Below are positions 23,490 through 35,618 of a DNA stretch of 64,000 nt, piece after piece. This DNA is from Corynespora cassiicola (Eukaryota; Ascomycota; Dothideomycetes; Pleosporales; Corynesporascaceae). The stretch is from positions 1,178,001-1,242,000 of the forward strand of contig JAEUWY010000008.1 of the NCBI GenBank assembly GCA_022059125.1, read 5' to 3'. The notes beneath the pieces are model-generated. The model was not told the origin of the DNA and searched no databases. It saw only the letters and a program-made list of their open reading frames with translations. How positions within the stretch are numbered: position 1 is the stretch's first letter; every line of letters begins with the position of its first letter. The position numbers and the translations under genes were made by a program.

Positions 23490-25607
23490 ATGGCACCTGT
23501 CGGAGGGTCTGCTCATGATTTCGAGGCCGCCGCGTTGGCGCGCCGCAAAGCTCTTGCTGGAGGTTCCGGGCCCTTAGCCCTGTTACAGAATCTACGCGTA
23601 TTTGGTATTGCGTGTTTTGCATGCCTCGGCGGTTTACTTTACGGATACAACCAGGGAGTGTTCTCTGGTGTCTTAACAATGACTTCTTTCAAACTACGTG
23701 AGTAAAACACCAAGACTCATCGCACTGTTCATGCTCGACAACGCAAGTATATGAGATTAACGTGATCTTCTAGACATGGGCGATTATATTGCTGATCAAC
23801 AGACTTTGGAGTGGAATTCTTCGAAGCAGGGTTGGCTGACTGCCATATTGGAGTTGGGGGCTTGGTTAGGTACCATGTACTCCGGCTTTCTTGCTGAAAT
23901 ATTGTCGAGGAAGTATGCCATTTTGGTTAATGTCGCAATATTCATCGTCGGAGTTGTGGTGCAGATGACTGCCACCACAGGAGAAGGTCACAACTCAATT
24001 CTTGGTGGACGATTTGTTACCGGTAAGCTCAAATCGTTGTCAAGGTTTACGAATCACAAAGAATAACTCGATCAGGTATGGGTGTCGGATCTCTCTCCAT
24101 GATTGTACCCATGTACAACGCCGAAATCGCACCCCCAGAGGTTCGCGGCGCGCTTGTTGGTCTCCAGCAACTTTCCATCACTCTGGGCATCATGATAAGC
24201 TTCTGGATTGATTACGGCACGGTACGAATTCGAGATATCCCCCGCAAACCTCCCACTAACGAAAACCCAGAACTTCATCGGAGGAACAGGAAGGAGCCAA
24301 AAAGAAGCAGCCTGGCTCCTGCCTCTAGGCCTTCAACTTGTCCCAGCGGTACTACTCGGTGTCGGAATGCTCTTCATGCCTTTCTCGCCTCGTTGGCTCG
24401 TTCACCATGACCGCGAACCCGAAGCTCGAACCGTGCTCGCTCGCCTGCGAGGCTTAGCGCAAGACAACGAACTCATCGAGCTCGAGTTCGCCGAGATCAA
24501 GGCCCAATCGCTCTTCGAGAAGAAGACGTTGCAAGAAAACTTCCCACACCTGCAAGATCTGAGCGCATGGTCGACATTCAAACTCCAGTTCGTCGCCATT
24601 GGCAGTCTCTTCACCACAAAGGCTATGTTTAAGCGCGTTATTGTTGCCACCGTCACCATGTTCTTCCAACAATGGACAGGTAACCAATGAAAATCCCACT
24701 CTCACGAGATCCAAAAAGTCTCACAATGAACAGGTATCAACGCAGTCTTATACTACGCGCCGACAATCTTCCAGAATCTCGGTCTCAGCAGCAACAGCGT
24801 CAGCCTTCTCGCTACGGGGGTCGTCGGAATCGCCATGTTCATCGCCACCATTCCTGCCGTGCTGTGGGTAGATAGCTGGGGTCGCAAGCCCACCCTCATC
24901 ATCGGCGCTCTGGGAATGGCAATCTGCCACATCATCATCGTAAGCTTTCTTCCAAACGCACGATTAAATCTCCTTGGACAAGCCCCGCTGATCACTCTTC
25001 TAGGCTATCATCACCGCAAAGAACCAAGACGACTGGGAACACCACCAATCCGCCGGCTGGGCCGCTGTCGTCATGGTCTGGCTCTTCGTAATTCACTTTG
25101 GATACTCGTGGGGGCCCTGTGCCTGGATCGTCATTGCAGAGATATGGCCACTGTCGAATCGCCCGTACGGCATTGCCCTAGGCGCTTCGTCGAACTGGTA
25201 TGCCCCCCGCCCCTACTTTCGATTAGCCTGTAAGCTTCCGGTTCTAGATACGCACGACTAACATCCGCAGGATGAACAACTTTATTGTCGGCCAGGTCAC
25301 GCCCGACATGCTCGAGCACATGACGTACGGCACGTACATTTTCTTTGGGCTGCTCACGTTTGGGGGCGCGGTATTCATCTGGCTCGTTTTCCCGGAGACG
25401 AAAGGCTTAAGTTTGGAGGAGATGGATATCTTGTTCGGGTCGGTTGGGGTGGCAGAGAGAGAGAAGGAGAGGTGGAGGGAGGTGCATGCCGAAGTGGGGT
25501 TGACGGAGCTGTTGACTAGGGCAGGGGTCTTACATGGGGAGGAAGAGGAGAAGAAAGGAGAGAAACATGTGGTACATGAAAACGTTGGGGATGAGAAGGT
25601 AGTATGA
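23490..25607 (+). CDS. MFS sugar/quinate-type transporter
   Basis: Seven exons (23490-23697, 23774-24022, 24076-24221, 24271-24679, 24734-24939, 25004-25197, 25271-25607) join with GT-AG introns of 49-76 bp to give 582 aa. The sugar-porter signatures are all present: GGLLYGYNQGVFSGVLTM in helix 1, GRFVTGMGVGSLSMIVPMYN, EIAPPEVRGALVGLQQ, SPRWLV before the central loop, QQWTGINAVLYYAPTIF in helix 7, GPCAWIVIAEIWPLSNRPYG, and PETKGLSLEEMD after helix 12. The cytoplasmic tail is Glu/Lys-rich. It should be a plasma-membrane proton-coupled importer of a hexose, quinate or similar solute; the substrate cannot be read from sequence. No catabolic gene cluster lies beside it. Confidence 0.95.
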
Positions 25608-26252
25608 GGGGAGTCGGGGTCTCGAAAAGAAGGGTAAATATGTGAGCCTAGAGTTGGGATATGTTGGTGCATTGTATCGTTCTCAGCAGGGATGTGGCTA
25701 CACAATTGATATCTTGGGGCTAAGGCGAGATCTGACCTATCGTTTCTTTTCAGCATGATTAACCGAAGGGTGACGTCGGGTCTCTTACTCACAGTTTAAT
25801 ATCTTCCAGGGCTTGATCTTCCATATCTCATACGTCATGCGAAAAAAGAAAATACTCCTACGTACTCTCGCTCAAAATACCGAATTCCTAACCTCCAAAA
25901 TACTAGTGCCAATTTGTGGGGTAGGCCCAAGTCGCAACGTTCGGAGTCTCCACAACACGACTCGATGAAAGTAATGACTGGGGCATAATAGCCTAGTGAT
26001 TATATGAATGGGGGTCGGAGTTGAATGGACACACTAATCATGGGGATAAAGGGTAAAGGAGGGTGAGAACTAAGATGGCATATCTATTCTTGAAGGTGGC
26101 GAGCGGGCGCATACGAGTCCGTGGCTTGCCTGTAAACGATGCGCAGACAATCACTAGTTGTAGCCTCCGCAGCAGCTTCACAAGTGATGAGTTTGTCATT
26201 CTTAGAAACATAGGGGTATAATCTCAGTAGTCAAAATCAAAAAAAAAAACAA
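25608..26252. other. Intergenic region between convergent genes
   Basis: Convergent 3' ends of the transporter and the receptor gene; contains an A-run near 26239. No gene supported. Confidence 0.5.
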
Positions 26253-27700
26253 TCAATGTGCTATTCCCACTTCTTCATCTCTAATTGGGCGCTGTGACGA
26301 ACTCCCACTCCATCCGTCACTGCTACTCCGCCTTCTCCCCATCTCCGTCTGGCTTTCCAGATCTATGACTCCTTCATTTTTCACCTCATGGGCATCGGGC
26401 CGCGGGCTCATCTCTCCATCCGTTTCCCTGACATCGAGTGTTACTCCCACGCCTGGCGCTTTCTTGTCCACTGTGCTTGGGCTCAATATCACGCCCTCAT
26501 CGCCTAGCATTACCGTCTCGCTTAGGCTATCCGGCCGAACTCTGCGTTGGCGTTCATTGTATGTATTAAGTGTGTAACTATGCGATGCGTGTCCCGAGCT
26601 CAGTAGTCTTGGCCACACGCGCGATATGAGGGGTTTGAGCGTGGGAAGACAAGCGCCAATAATTGCGCTATTAACCTCGACCACGGACCATATGGCTATG
26701 TCGTAGTTGTCGAAAGTCGAGTCGGTGGACATGGTGGCTGCATACAGCGCCTTGAGGCGTACAATAGAAATAACGCATACACTATCCGCCATGTACATCG
26801 TCAGCGAATAGGCTTTCTATACGTTGAGCGCATAGAAAACAAAGAGTGAGCGACCGCTTTTTACGGTACGCTCAAAGGGAAATAAAAAGAGAGAACATAT
26901 GAGAAGCGTGACGTACAAGAATCCCAGCGCAAATACCAAGGAGACGCCGATGCGCTGCTTGCGTGGAAGTTGCAGCTTAAAGATTCCGGGAATCGGAAGA
27001 ACTACCACCAGGATGTCGGTGAAGATGTTCAGACCGGCGTTAACAAACCACAAGACAGCATTTGGGAAGCACCATCCTTGAACGGTGCTATCCCAGTATG
27101 CGTGGATTGGTAGACATGGCGTTATGCTTATTATAATAATGTAGAGCGTGTAGAGGGTAATGAAGGCCAGCACGGCAACGCAAGCCTTATACCAGTCAGA
27201 GGGCGCGAAGACACGCAGACAGAGGAAAACGATGGCGAATTTCGTGAGTGACAGCGACAGATTGTACCACATGATGCTAAAGTAGGAATACTTGGATACG
27301 TTGTCAGACACTTTCCGGCAACTAGGCAGATGCAGGACATACTTTGAAGAATAAAGTTACTTCGTCTGCAGTGAGAGTGTCGAAATGTTGCCCAAGGCCA
27401 CCATATGAAACCTCTTTTGATGTGTTAGATGGATCGAACACTGAATGGAGATCGCATACCAAGGTGCATGAAAACGCAAGAAAGAAGGGATGCCGCCTGT
27501 GTATCGTGAGCAATTATCAGTTTCGGTGAATAGATGGAACTTACCAGGGCAAAACATATGATTACATCTTCCTTTCCATTGAGCCGAACAACTCGCCATC
27601 GCACGAACAAACGGATGAAAACAAACAGCAGAGCGACCGCAAACGTAACGTACGACGCTGCGATGACCTTCGCTCCACGGGGAGAGATGGCGAGCGCCAT
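26253..27700 (-). CDS. PTH11-like rhodopsin-fold membrane receptor
   Basis: Five exons (27545-27700, 27460-27496, 27343-27413, 26917-27290, 26253-26781) give 388 aa. All joins keep frame, including a 37-nt micro-exon encoding AASLLSCVFMHL. The protein has seven predicted helices. Family marks are IRLFVRW in helix 1, KEDVIICFAL in helix 2, YGGLGQHFDTLTADE in the first loop, YNLSLSLTKFAIVFLCLRVF in helix 3, ITPCLPIHAYWD, NAGLNIFTDILVVVLPIP in helix 5, ALGFFVCVISIVRLKALYAA restored by the last splice, and EVNSAIIGACLPTLKPL in helix 7. A polar tail of about 130 residues is cytoplasmic. It belongs to the fungal family of putative surface sensors related to Magnaporthe Pth11, but lacks an N-terminal CFEM domain. 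Confidence 0.9.
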
Positions 27701-28535
27701 TCTGATGTGTTGAAAAAAGTGATGATCATCAGTAAGGTGAGGATCATGACCAAGGCGGAGCGCTCAGATTTTGATGGCTCTATCGGGTCGGATGTCGAGG
27801 CTGAGGCGACTGGGGTAGCAGTCTTGGGACATTCATATATGCCTCGATGATGCTCGTGTTCCTGACTCAATTCATGTCGCGGGGTTTCCAGTGTGCCGCA
27901 CCCTCTACCCCGGCACCACTCGCAGGCTGATGCCTGAGATCGACATCGGCTCGGATCCCGCACTGCCCTTCCGAGTCTCCTTTGCGTCTCGTCAAGCATC
28001 TTCGTGCGCGGTTCCGAAGTGGGGACAGATCTGTGACCCCACCTTAATGGCCCGATGTGCTCGCATCATATTTTCCAACGCTCCGGATCTGCCGTTCGCC
28101 AGAATGACGGTCGCAAGCCCCGGGTTACTTAGTGCCTAGCGGGAGACTGACAGAACTCTGGACACGGCGACGCTGTGATGAAAGGGGGCCAGCGGCTGGT
28201 AGCTAGCCAATCGCGTAACTTGGCACCCCCATGACATCCGATGGGGATGTCTTGCTGCGGCGTTCCATTCGCTGACCGCGCCCCTATACAAGTAAAGTTC
28301 AAGCTAAAGGTGTCCCACATCTTCCGAGCGACGAAGACGGGAAGTTGGGCACAAAGTCGCAATCACCATACGATCAGTGTGCTGGGAGGCCACGAGAGCT
28401 AAGATGCGAGACAGTTCATAAATTCTAGAAACATCGTCGAGGAGCGCACGGAGACACGGCTTGTTTTGGAATTTGAATATGCTCGATTAGGAAGAACTGC
28501 CGGACATTTTTTTAGACACCGTTGATCATCGCGTG
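27701..28535. other. Intergenic region
   Basis: Promoter side of the receptor gene and 3' flank of the phosphatase gene. Open frames at 27562-27999 and 28129-28362 on the minus strand have no family features and are not called. Confidence 0.5.
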
Positions 28536-29637
28536 CTATGAACAGCACGAGCAGTCGTTACAAGTCGAGGCGCGGATGGTGGGCGCGGTAGCACAGGTAC
28601 TAACTGACGTGAACGCCTGTGTGGTTGTGGTGGGGCCGTGGCCCTGCGACTTGTTCGCCTTTACGAGAACGGGCAGCGCAGCACCTGTGCTCAACCTGAA
28701 TTCTCGATGCCCGAGGACTGAAGTTATGTGTTAGTCAAATCAATCGAATGTACGTGGGTGTATTTTTACCCCGAAGTAAACTTGCAATCTCGCCTGAATG
28801 TGAAGTTATAGAAATGTATGTGCTCTTGTCGTTTAGAAACAAGTCATCGAGAACAGCCTTGGAACGAATATCCTGATCACTGCTTGGTTCTGCATGTAAG
28901 GGTGTCCAGTAAGGGTCATGTTCGGGAAATCCCTTTTCGAATCTGTATGTCGGAAAGCTTGCATGGATGTATGTCTTGTTGCTGCGTCGATCGCACGTGT
29001 GGGCACTGATTCCCTCGCGTAGGTATTCCTTGATTGTCGGAACAAAAGGGCTCTTTTTCGGCAAGCGCAGGTTGGAGAAGGTCAGATTAGCTGTAGCGAG
29101 ACACCTGTAGAGTGGGCTCGTATAGTAAGCTTCAGGCGCCGTGATCTTTTCTTCCTCAAGTAAATGCTTCCAGAAGCGGTTGACAGTCAGCGCCTGGTCT
29201 ACTCCAGCTGAAGTGAGATGAGCGTCAGCCCACGTTACGGACAAATTTCCGTACAGCTCTGACCAATAACAGTTCCAAGCTGGAGTCCCAAAGTAGGTCT
29301 CAGCCGCATTGTGGTAACCTTCCCCGTGGCGTCCAAGAAACAACACCTTGTACTCTTCGTTACGCCTTGCGTGGCTGTTCAGGGTCCAGATAAAATGAGC
29401 GAGGCGCTGCCACTGAGTGGATTGTTTCCGTGCGGGACGGGAAGCGTCGCTCGGATAGGTGCGGTTGATGAGCCCGAAGTTGGAGGCTGTGAAGTTAAAC
29501 GTGGAGGCGTCTGTGCTCGGGTCGTCCTGAAGAAAGATGCCCGAAACCACTGTATAATTGATGTGCGACTCATGGGTAGTGGCGCCCACGGTGGCAGCCA
29601 GGCCTAGAAGGCCAAGGGAAGCGAGTGACGCCAACAT
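28536..29637 (-). CDS. Secreted histidine phosphatase (phosphoglycerate-mutase-like)
   Basis: Exons 28770-29637 and 28536-28717 join across a 52-bp intron and give 349 aa. The start MLASLASLGLLGLAATVGA is a signal peptide. The histidine-phosphatase core is intact: VLFLGRHGEGYHN (catalytic RHG), SPLYRCLATA, and TSHSGEIASLLR (second catalytic His), with the second exon completing VLGHREFRLSTGAALPVLVK. Several N-glycosylation sequons are present. Family members of this subtype are annotated as PMU1-like phosphomutases/phosphatases; being secreted, this one more likely dephosphorylates extracellular or luminal compounds. The C-terminal 35 residues are Thr/Ser/Cys-rich. Confidence 0.9.
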
Positions 29638-30448
29638 GTCTGAGGCGATTCAAGGAACAACTTTGGTAAGTGGCTGTGAGAAAACAAGGGCTGGAGAGGT
29701 CGAGAAGTCAAGAAAGCAAGAAGCCTTATGAAGCTTCAGTAATCCTCGGCGCAAAATGAGACTTGTCTGCTTTTGCAAATGCAGGATTGTAGTGACTGTT
29801 CTTGGCCAATCGTTCGAAAACGTGTATTCGGCTTCATTACCGATCTGGATGTAGTTCTAGAAGGCCATTGCCGAAAGCATTTGACTGCCAAACGGTTCAA
29901 TTCTACGATCAAAGAGAAAGGAAGAAAAGACGCGGATGCGGTTGAAAGGGGAGGGCAATGGCGCGTGGCATCGGGTGATGGTAGTCTACCAGTACGTCGG
30001 TATTCTAGAGTCAGTGAGCATTTAGCCGTACATTACGCCGCTTTGCCAAGATGTATATGCTGCATGATGGTAGATGCAGGGAGTTTGGATCCTGCAGTGT
30101 ATCCAGGGGAAATGATCCCGATGCAGCTGGCCCGTCGTCCTGCTTGTTAGCGGGGAAAGGTGTGTTCAAGATGGAAAGATGAAGAGGGAATCTTTGGCGG
30201 TGGATGAAGCATCAGTATTACTATCGGATACGTGCCCCGCCCGAAATTGAAGACGAATAATGGTCGATGGATTCGAGACGATAATTCAATACGTCGATGG
30301 TAGGCAAGGAGGTTAGAAAGAGAGAATGGCCAGGTGCAGACGGGCCAAGACCACGTGATCAGAACCCTCGGCTCAGCCTGCCTTCGCTAGCTCCACAAAA
30401 AAGTTGCGGAGTTCGCAGTAAGCCTGACAGCGACAACGACACGGCCAA
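29638..30448. promoter_or_regulatory. Divergent promoter region (phosphatase / Jip5)
   Basis: About 810 bp between divergent starts. A CACGTGATC E-box lies at 30352-30360, about 90 bp upstream of the Jip5 start. No separate gene is supported. Confidence 0.55.
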
Positions 30449-31775
30449 ATGTTCGAAAACATTTGTTCTATCCCGCTCGACCACGACCTGTTCACTCAGG
30501 TCGTGCACCCGGAGGAGCCAATTCTATCCGTTGGACTTGCCTCGGGTCATGTCCAGACCTACCGCCTGCCTGACGGGCCCAGCGACGACGAAGATGGCGA
30601 TGCGACTTTAGCTTCGGAGAGCGGCTTCGGCCACATTGACACCGCCTGGAAGACGAGACGCCACAAGGGGAGCTGCAGGACATTGGCTTATGCAATCGAC
30701 GGGTCGCAGCTATATTCAGCTGGCACCGATGGCATTGTCAAGACTGCCGACGTCGGCACCGGCCAGGTCACTGCCAAAATCGCTATACCCTTGGATCCGT
30801 AAGTGATTGGCAGCGGTACCGCACCTCCATTGGTTTCTCTTTCTTACGCCCTGTAGTGCTAGGAATGCGATTGACAACCCTTCGCTTGTCCATGCCTTGT
30901 CACCCCAGACCCTGCTTCTGGCGACAGACTCCTCTGCGCTTCACCTCTACGACCTACGCGCACTGGGCCCAAAGGCGTCCCCGAAACCCCAGCAGACACA
31001 CCATCCCCACGATGACTACATCTCCTCCCTTACGCCACTTCCCCCAAGCGCCGCAAGCACCAGCGGCTTCAGCAAGCAATGGGTTAGCACCGGAGGCACA
31101 ACCTTGGCTGTGACTGACTTGCGGCGTGGTGTCATGGTGCGAAGTGAGGACCAAGAAGAGGAACTCTTGAGTTCCATCATGGTGTCTGGCCTATCAACAA
31201 AGGGCACCAATGTCGGCGAGAAAGTGCTGGTCGGAGGTGCGACTGGTGTACTTACTCTGTGGGAACGGGGAGTTTGGGACGACCAGGACGAGCGCATCAC
31301 AGTTGATCGATCCCCCGGAGGCGGAGAAAGCTTAGACGCCCTCGCGTTGTTGCCAGATGGTGTCGGCCCCGGAGGCAAAATCGCCGCGGTTGGTTTGGGG
31401 AACGGCAGCCTCCGCTTCGTCAAGATCGGGCAGAACAAAGTCATTGGGGAATTGAAACATGATGAGCTCTCATCTGAAGGTGTAATTGGTCTAGGCTTCG
31501 ACGTCTTTGGCCGGATGATCAGTGGTGGTGGGAAGGCGGTCAAGGTCTGGTACGAGAAAGGTCCCGAGCAAGCGAACGATGATTCAGATGAAAATTCCGA
31601 CCATGACGCCCCCGTTTCGAAGCGCCCACACGGAGGTGATTCGGATGATAGTGATGAGGACATGGATGATAGTGAAGATGAGAAAGAGAGCAAGAAACGC
31701 AAGAAGAGAAAGAGGAACAAGGGCAAACAACAGCAGAACAGCAATGGGATTCTGGGGTTCTCAGGTCTCGATTAA
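30449..31775 (+). CDS. jip5: WD-repeat protein Jip5 (WDR55 family)
   Basis: Exons 30449-30798 and 30857-31775 join across a 58-bp intron to give 422 aa. The N-terminus ([20 protein letters not shown], then [17 protein letters not shown]) matches the Jip5/WDR55 family. WD-type repeats follow, for example [19 protein letters not shown] and [20 protein letters not shown], with the seventh near [18 protein letters not shown]. The C-terminal 80 residues are acidic then strongly basic ([12 protein letters not shown]), fitting a nucleolar protein. In yeast JIP5 is essential and linked to 60S ribosomal subunit production. The gene is divergent from the secreted phosphatase. Confidence 0.93.
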
Positions 31776-33403
31776 ACCAGCCTAACTCCCAACCGACGTC
31801 TATCGTCGGGCACCAGGGTCCACCACGGGCTTCGGCTCCCGTTCGCCAGGTCTAGCTTGGGCTCAAATCGTGATCGCACTTGGGCTTCACAAGAAGTACG
31901 CGTACGATGCATTTCGTCTGACGGCCTCTCTCAAAGGTACGGCTCCGTTGCTGCAGAAGCGTGCGCAAGGTCGCTAAACTCCACTTACTGCAGCTTGGCC
32001 CGACTTCTCGCTACAATACAAAGTCTCTATCCTCATTCTGATTCGTGCGCTGTTGTTCCTTGGTTCTCCCACTGAGTCCACGTGTGCCCTTCCTATCAAA
32101 CCTTCGGGGATGAGAACCCGCTAGGGCCGTGCCACTGTAGTAAGCCTCATGGCAGTATGGTGCCGACGCCCCATGCCGTTGCTACTAATCTGATCCAATT
32201 GAATGGGAGGCAAGTAAAGCGCCAAAAATTCCTGCGATTTAGCTGCCATAATGCAATTGAGCTGGCGCCCAAGGACTGAAACAATGCAGATCCCCCAGTT
32301 GAATACGGCCCGAAAGGAATGGCGAAGACATCCTAGCGCAGATCCTGAGCCATCTAGAGGACATTTGGCTTAAGCCTTGACGCGGGCGCCTTTTTGGCTG
32401 CATAGATCATCAAAGAATCGTCGAGACTCGCAATAATTAGATCCAAATCGACTCGAGTCGCAGTTCGCGATATGCACCCGAGCATGTTACGCACATATGC
32501 TCACGTGATGCGATACCCAACCTCGTCTACTAGGTAGGTACCATTGGGCCGCTATACTGATGATGAGTGTTTACTATTACACACCGTTAAGGATATCGCC
32601 ATACCTTGAATTGTCGCCAGTACGGCTGGTTTTAGATTGAGCAGCTCAATCTCGGGGGCACAGGCCGAAGCCATAGATTCACCTTTGCGAGTGCGAGTGC
32701 TGATGCGACGCCGTTTTGCTGTCTTAGGGGGTTATACGCGTGCTCGCCTCGTCCGGGCGCTGAGAACACCAGGTTGAAGTGTCCAACACCCTGGTCTATA
32801 TCGCAACTGGTGTAATCTTAAAACACCTATTCAGAAATATGAAAACCATTGCTGTGCTAGGCGAGGCTGCAACTCACCTCGATCTGAGCGTTTTGCATTT
32901 CTGTTTTTAACTGAGACGCTGAAGGTTTTGTCACTTTGGTCTCTCGGTGATTTGTATTGAGCAATCTTCACCGCAAGCCTCTGCTCATCTTCGTATCCCA
33001 CATTACGCTCGAAGATAGCGGACACTGTCTTCGAAATCATATTCAGTTTTTATGCCATTTTTGCTGCGCACCTGGGCACCATCATTACGCACATGAAGTC
33101 TTGATTTAATCGAATGAGTTTAACGCCCTAGTGTACAGGTGGTGTAGCTACCGCACTGAATTGACCATTTACCAGTTTATCAGTTTACTCCTATAATCGT
33201 TGTGCCAGTTTACCTTTATTACAGCCCAACTGCGACCGAAGGCTCCAGTTCTCCATAGATACCATGGTAGCCACATGCAAACACAAAGAAAGTACCGCAA
33301 TAAATCCATCACTAACTCATTGATTTCAATCAATTTTGGTTACGCACAAGCTTAACGCCTTGGGTGTGCCGTCTATGCGACAGGGGAAAACATATACAAT
33401 GCT
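31776..33403. other. Long intergenic region
   Basis: About 1.6 kb. A TCACGTGA motif is at 32501-32508 and a TAGGTAGGTACC near 32531. A 69-aa minus-strand frame at 32831-33040 reads like protein but has no start context, splice partners or family, so it may be a relic. The right part is AT-rich. Confidence 0.5.
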
Positions 33404-35618
33404 TCAGAGCTCCTCGTCGTGCCCAATGCGGCTCGGAAGAGCAAAGCGGCCAGAAGCCACCCAGTTGTGGTTCTCGAATGCGCCTGCATCCGTGAGAACA
33501 GTGGTTGGAAAGGCACCAGCGTCCGCCATCTCGACATCTACAGCCGGAGGAGCAGCCACACGGGTGCGCGGACGGGCAATCACACGTCCCTCACTCGCAA
33601 TGCGCTTACGAGGAGCAGCCGTCTCCACGTCGAGGAACCGCTTGCGTTTGGCAGGACCAGAGGATGATCGGCGCGAGCCGCCAACGATGTTCGCGAAGCT
33701 GAGCGCGGAGGAATCGACTCCAGCGAGGCCGGGGATCTTGTTCTCCTCGGGGTTCTTGGCGATGGTCTCTTCTTCGTCCTCCGAGGCCTCTTCAGCACCG
33801 TGACGGTCGACATATGTGCTCTCGAAATCCGTATCGGAGTCGGATTCGATCTTCGCGGTATCAACCCAGCGCCGCTTGCCATTCTTGCCAAGGGGAGTGA
33901 CGGACGCCGAGGACTGAGTGCCTTTCGGCGGCTTGCTGCACTTCTGTTTGGCGGAGCACGCACCTGACGGCTTGGTCTCAGAATACTGCGAGGTGGAAAC
34001 CGCATTTTGTGATTTCGCGGAGTCACGGCGAGTATACGATCCATTTGTCGAATCCTTGCTGTGAAGAGCCTTGGGGACCTTTTTGGTCTTGGTGACTGGG
34101 CGTGCAAACCCAGCAGGCTTTGCAGAATCCTCTGTCTTTGAAGAAATCATGGCCTTGCTCTGAGAAGAAACTTGAGTTGAGTCTGTACATGAGGTTAGAC
34201 GGGAATTACCAAAAGAATGTTTAGTATAATACGTACCCTTTTTATCTGAAGCCTTTTTGATTACTTGGGGAGACTCAGTGGCCTTCTTACCAGAAGAGTT
34301 ACCAGAGGAAGGTGAAGCCATGTCAGCTTTGTGGACACCAGTTCGAGACAGCCCTCCAAAATTTTCAGATTGTGGAGCTTTCTGTACGGCGGAAGTCATG
34401 GCATTCTTCGATGCCGAGTATATCTTTGAAGCGCCGGCTTGTGAGCCAGGCATGACTTCTTCCATCAACGAACCGAAGAAGTACGACTTCTGGGCATAAT
34501 TCTCAGTGGTAGCTGACTTTGATGGAACTGTAGCCTTTTCTGCAGCTATAGTTCTCTGAATGGTGTTAATAGATTGAAAATCACTTAAGAAGCTAGTAGA
34601 AAAGTAACAATCTTACCTTCTGGGCCTTGTCTGCCGGATTCCAGTGCTCAGGAAGCTTGGGTTTCCGGGCCATCGTATCTTTCTTCATTTTCTTGGTAGC
34701 CTCAGTGATCTTGGGGGCGTTGTTGCCCTTAGAAGCTTTGGCCTCATCAGCAGGAGCGACTTTAGTAACAGTGCCATTTGAAACCAGGCACTGGTCCACA
34801 GATAACTCAGAAGCCATCTTATTGGCTCCTCTGGAATGAGTCTTCTCGGTCGCTTTAGGTGGGGCCTTTTCCGTTGTCTTCGGGGCAACATTGGCGACAT
34901 CGCGATCAATGTTCTCATTAGCCCTTTTGGAAGAGGGCTCCTTTACGGCCAGCTTGGCGGTAGATTTCTCTGTAGATACTTGTTTGATCATTACCTTGTT
35001 GGAATATTTAGACTTAAGAGCCTTTTCGACGGTTGAATTCTTGGAAGGAGTTGGTTTTGGCGCAGCAGACTCGGTGAGAACAGGGGGCAATGTAGGCTTG
35101 GGCAAGCCGTTGATCTCGAGGACAGTACCATTGGCAATCTACAAAAGAATTAGCCAAGCCGAAATTGTAATAGACTGAGTAATACTTACGGCTTTCCAAA
35201 GATCGCCGACAGTCATGTCCTCAGAGACCTTATCGAGGATGGCAAGGAACCTGAGCCCATTCCGATTCTCCACATCGGCAGCGTCAGGGGATTTGTCCAC
35301 GAATGCCCGGTGCAAAGCCTTCGCAGCCTTGAATTCGGCTTCAATGTCATTAAGGACGAGGTTAGCCTTATTTTCAATATTGGACAAAGCAGTGTCCAGC
35401 TCCTTCGACTTTAGGCTTTGGGTCATGCTGCGGACTTCGTCTGTGACTTTGACTACTGTCTCAAGCTGTTTCCCACGACCTTTTAAGGTCGAGCAAATGG
35501 AGGCCCATTCTTCGCAGGCGCGGCCCATAGCGACGTCTTTGTCAGTGGCATATTTTGCTGGCCTAAACCGTGTTGGGGGCTTAGGCATAGAAGTAGGCGC
35601 TGTGGTAGGACGAGACAT
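33404..35618 (-). CDS. Disordered Lys/Ser-rich nuclear-type protein
   Basis: Four exons (35190-35618, 34617-35138, 34237-34555, 33404-34182) give 682 aa. Introns are 51, 61 and 54 nt; the last has no in-frame stop, so its retention would add 18 residues. The N-terminal 140 residues look folded and helical (ACEEWASICSTLKGRGKQLE, then LDTALSNIENKANLVLNDIE), possibly a coiled coil. The rest is low-complexity, rich in Lys, Ser, Thr and Ala, with nuclear-localisation-like patches (KKVPKALHSK, PAKRKRFLD) and an acidic EEASEDEEET patch. The C-terminus contains RKRIASEGRVIARPRTR. No named family is recognised. Confidence 0.75.

Noticed and set aside
29773..30150. 125-aa plus-strand frame in a divergent promoter
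   Set aside because: Lies between two well-supported divergent genes and has no domain.
31016..31744. 242-aa open frame antisense to Jip5
   Set aside because: Phe/Ser/Pro-rich mirror of the acidic/basic tail of Jip5; no family signal.
32831..33040. 69-aa minus-strand frame that reads like protein
   Set aside because: Possible relic, but there is no flanking exon or family evidence.
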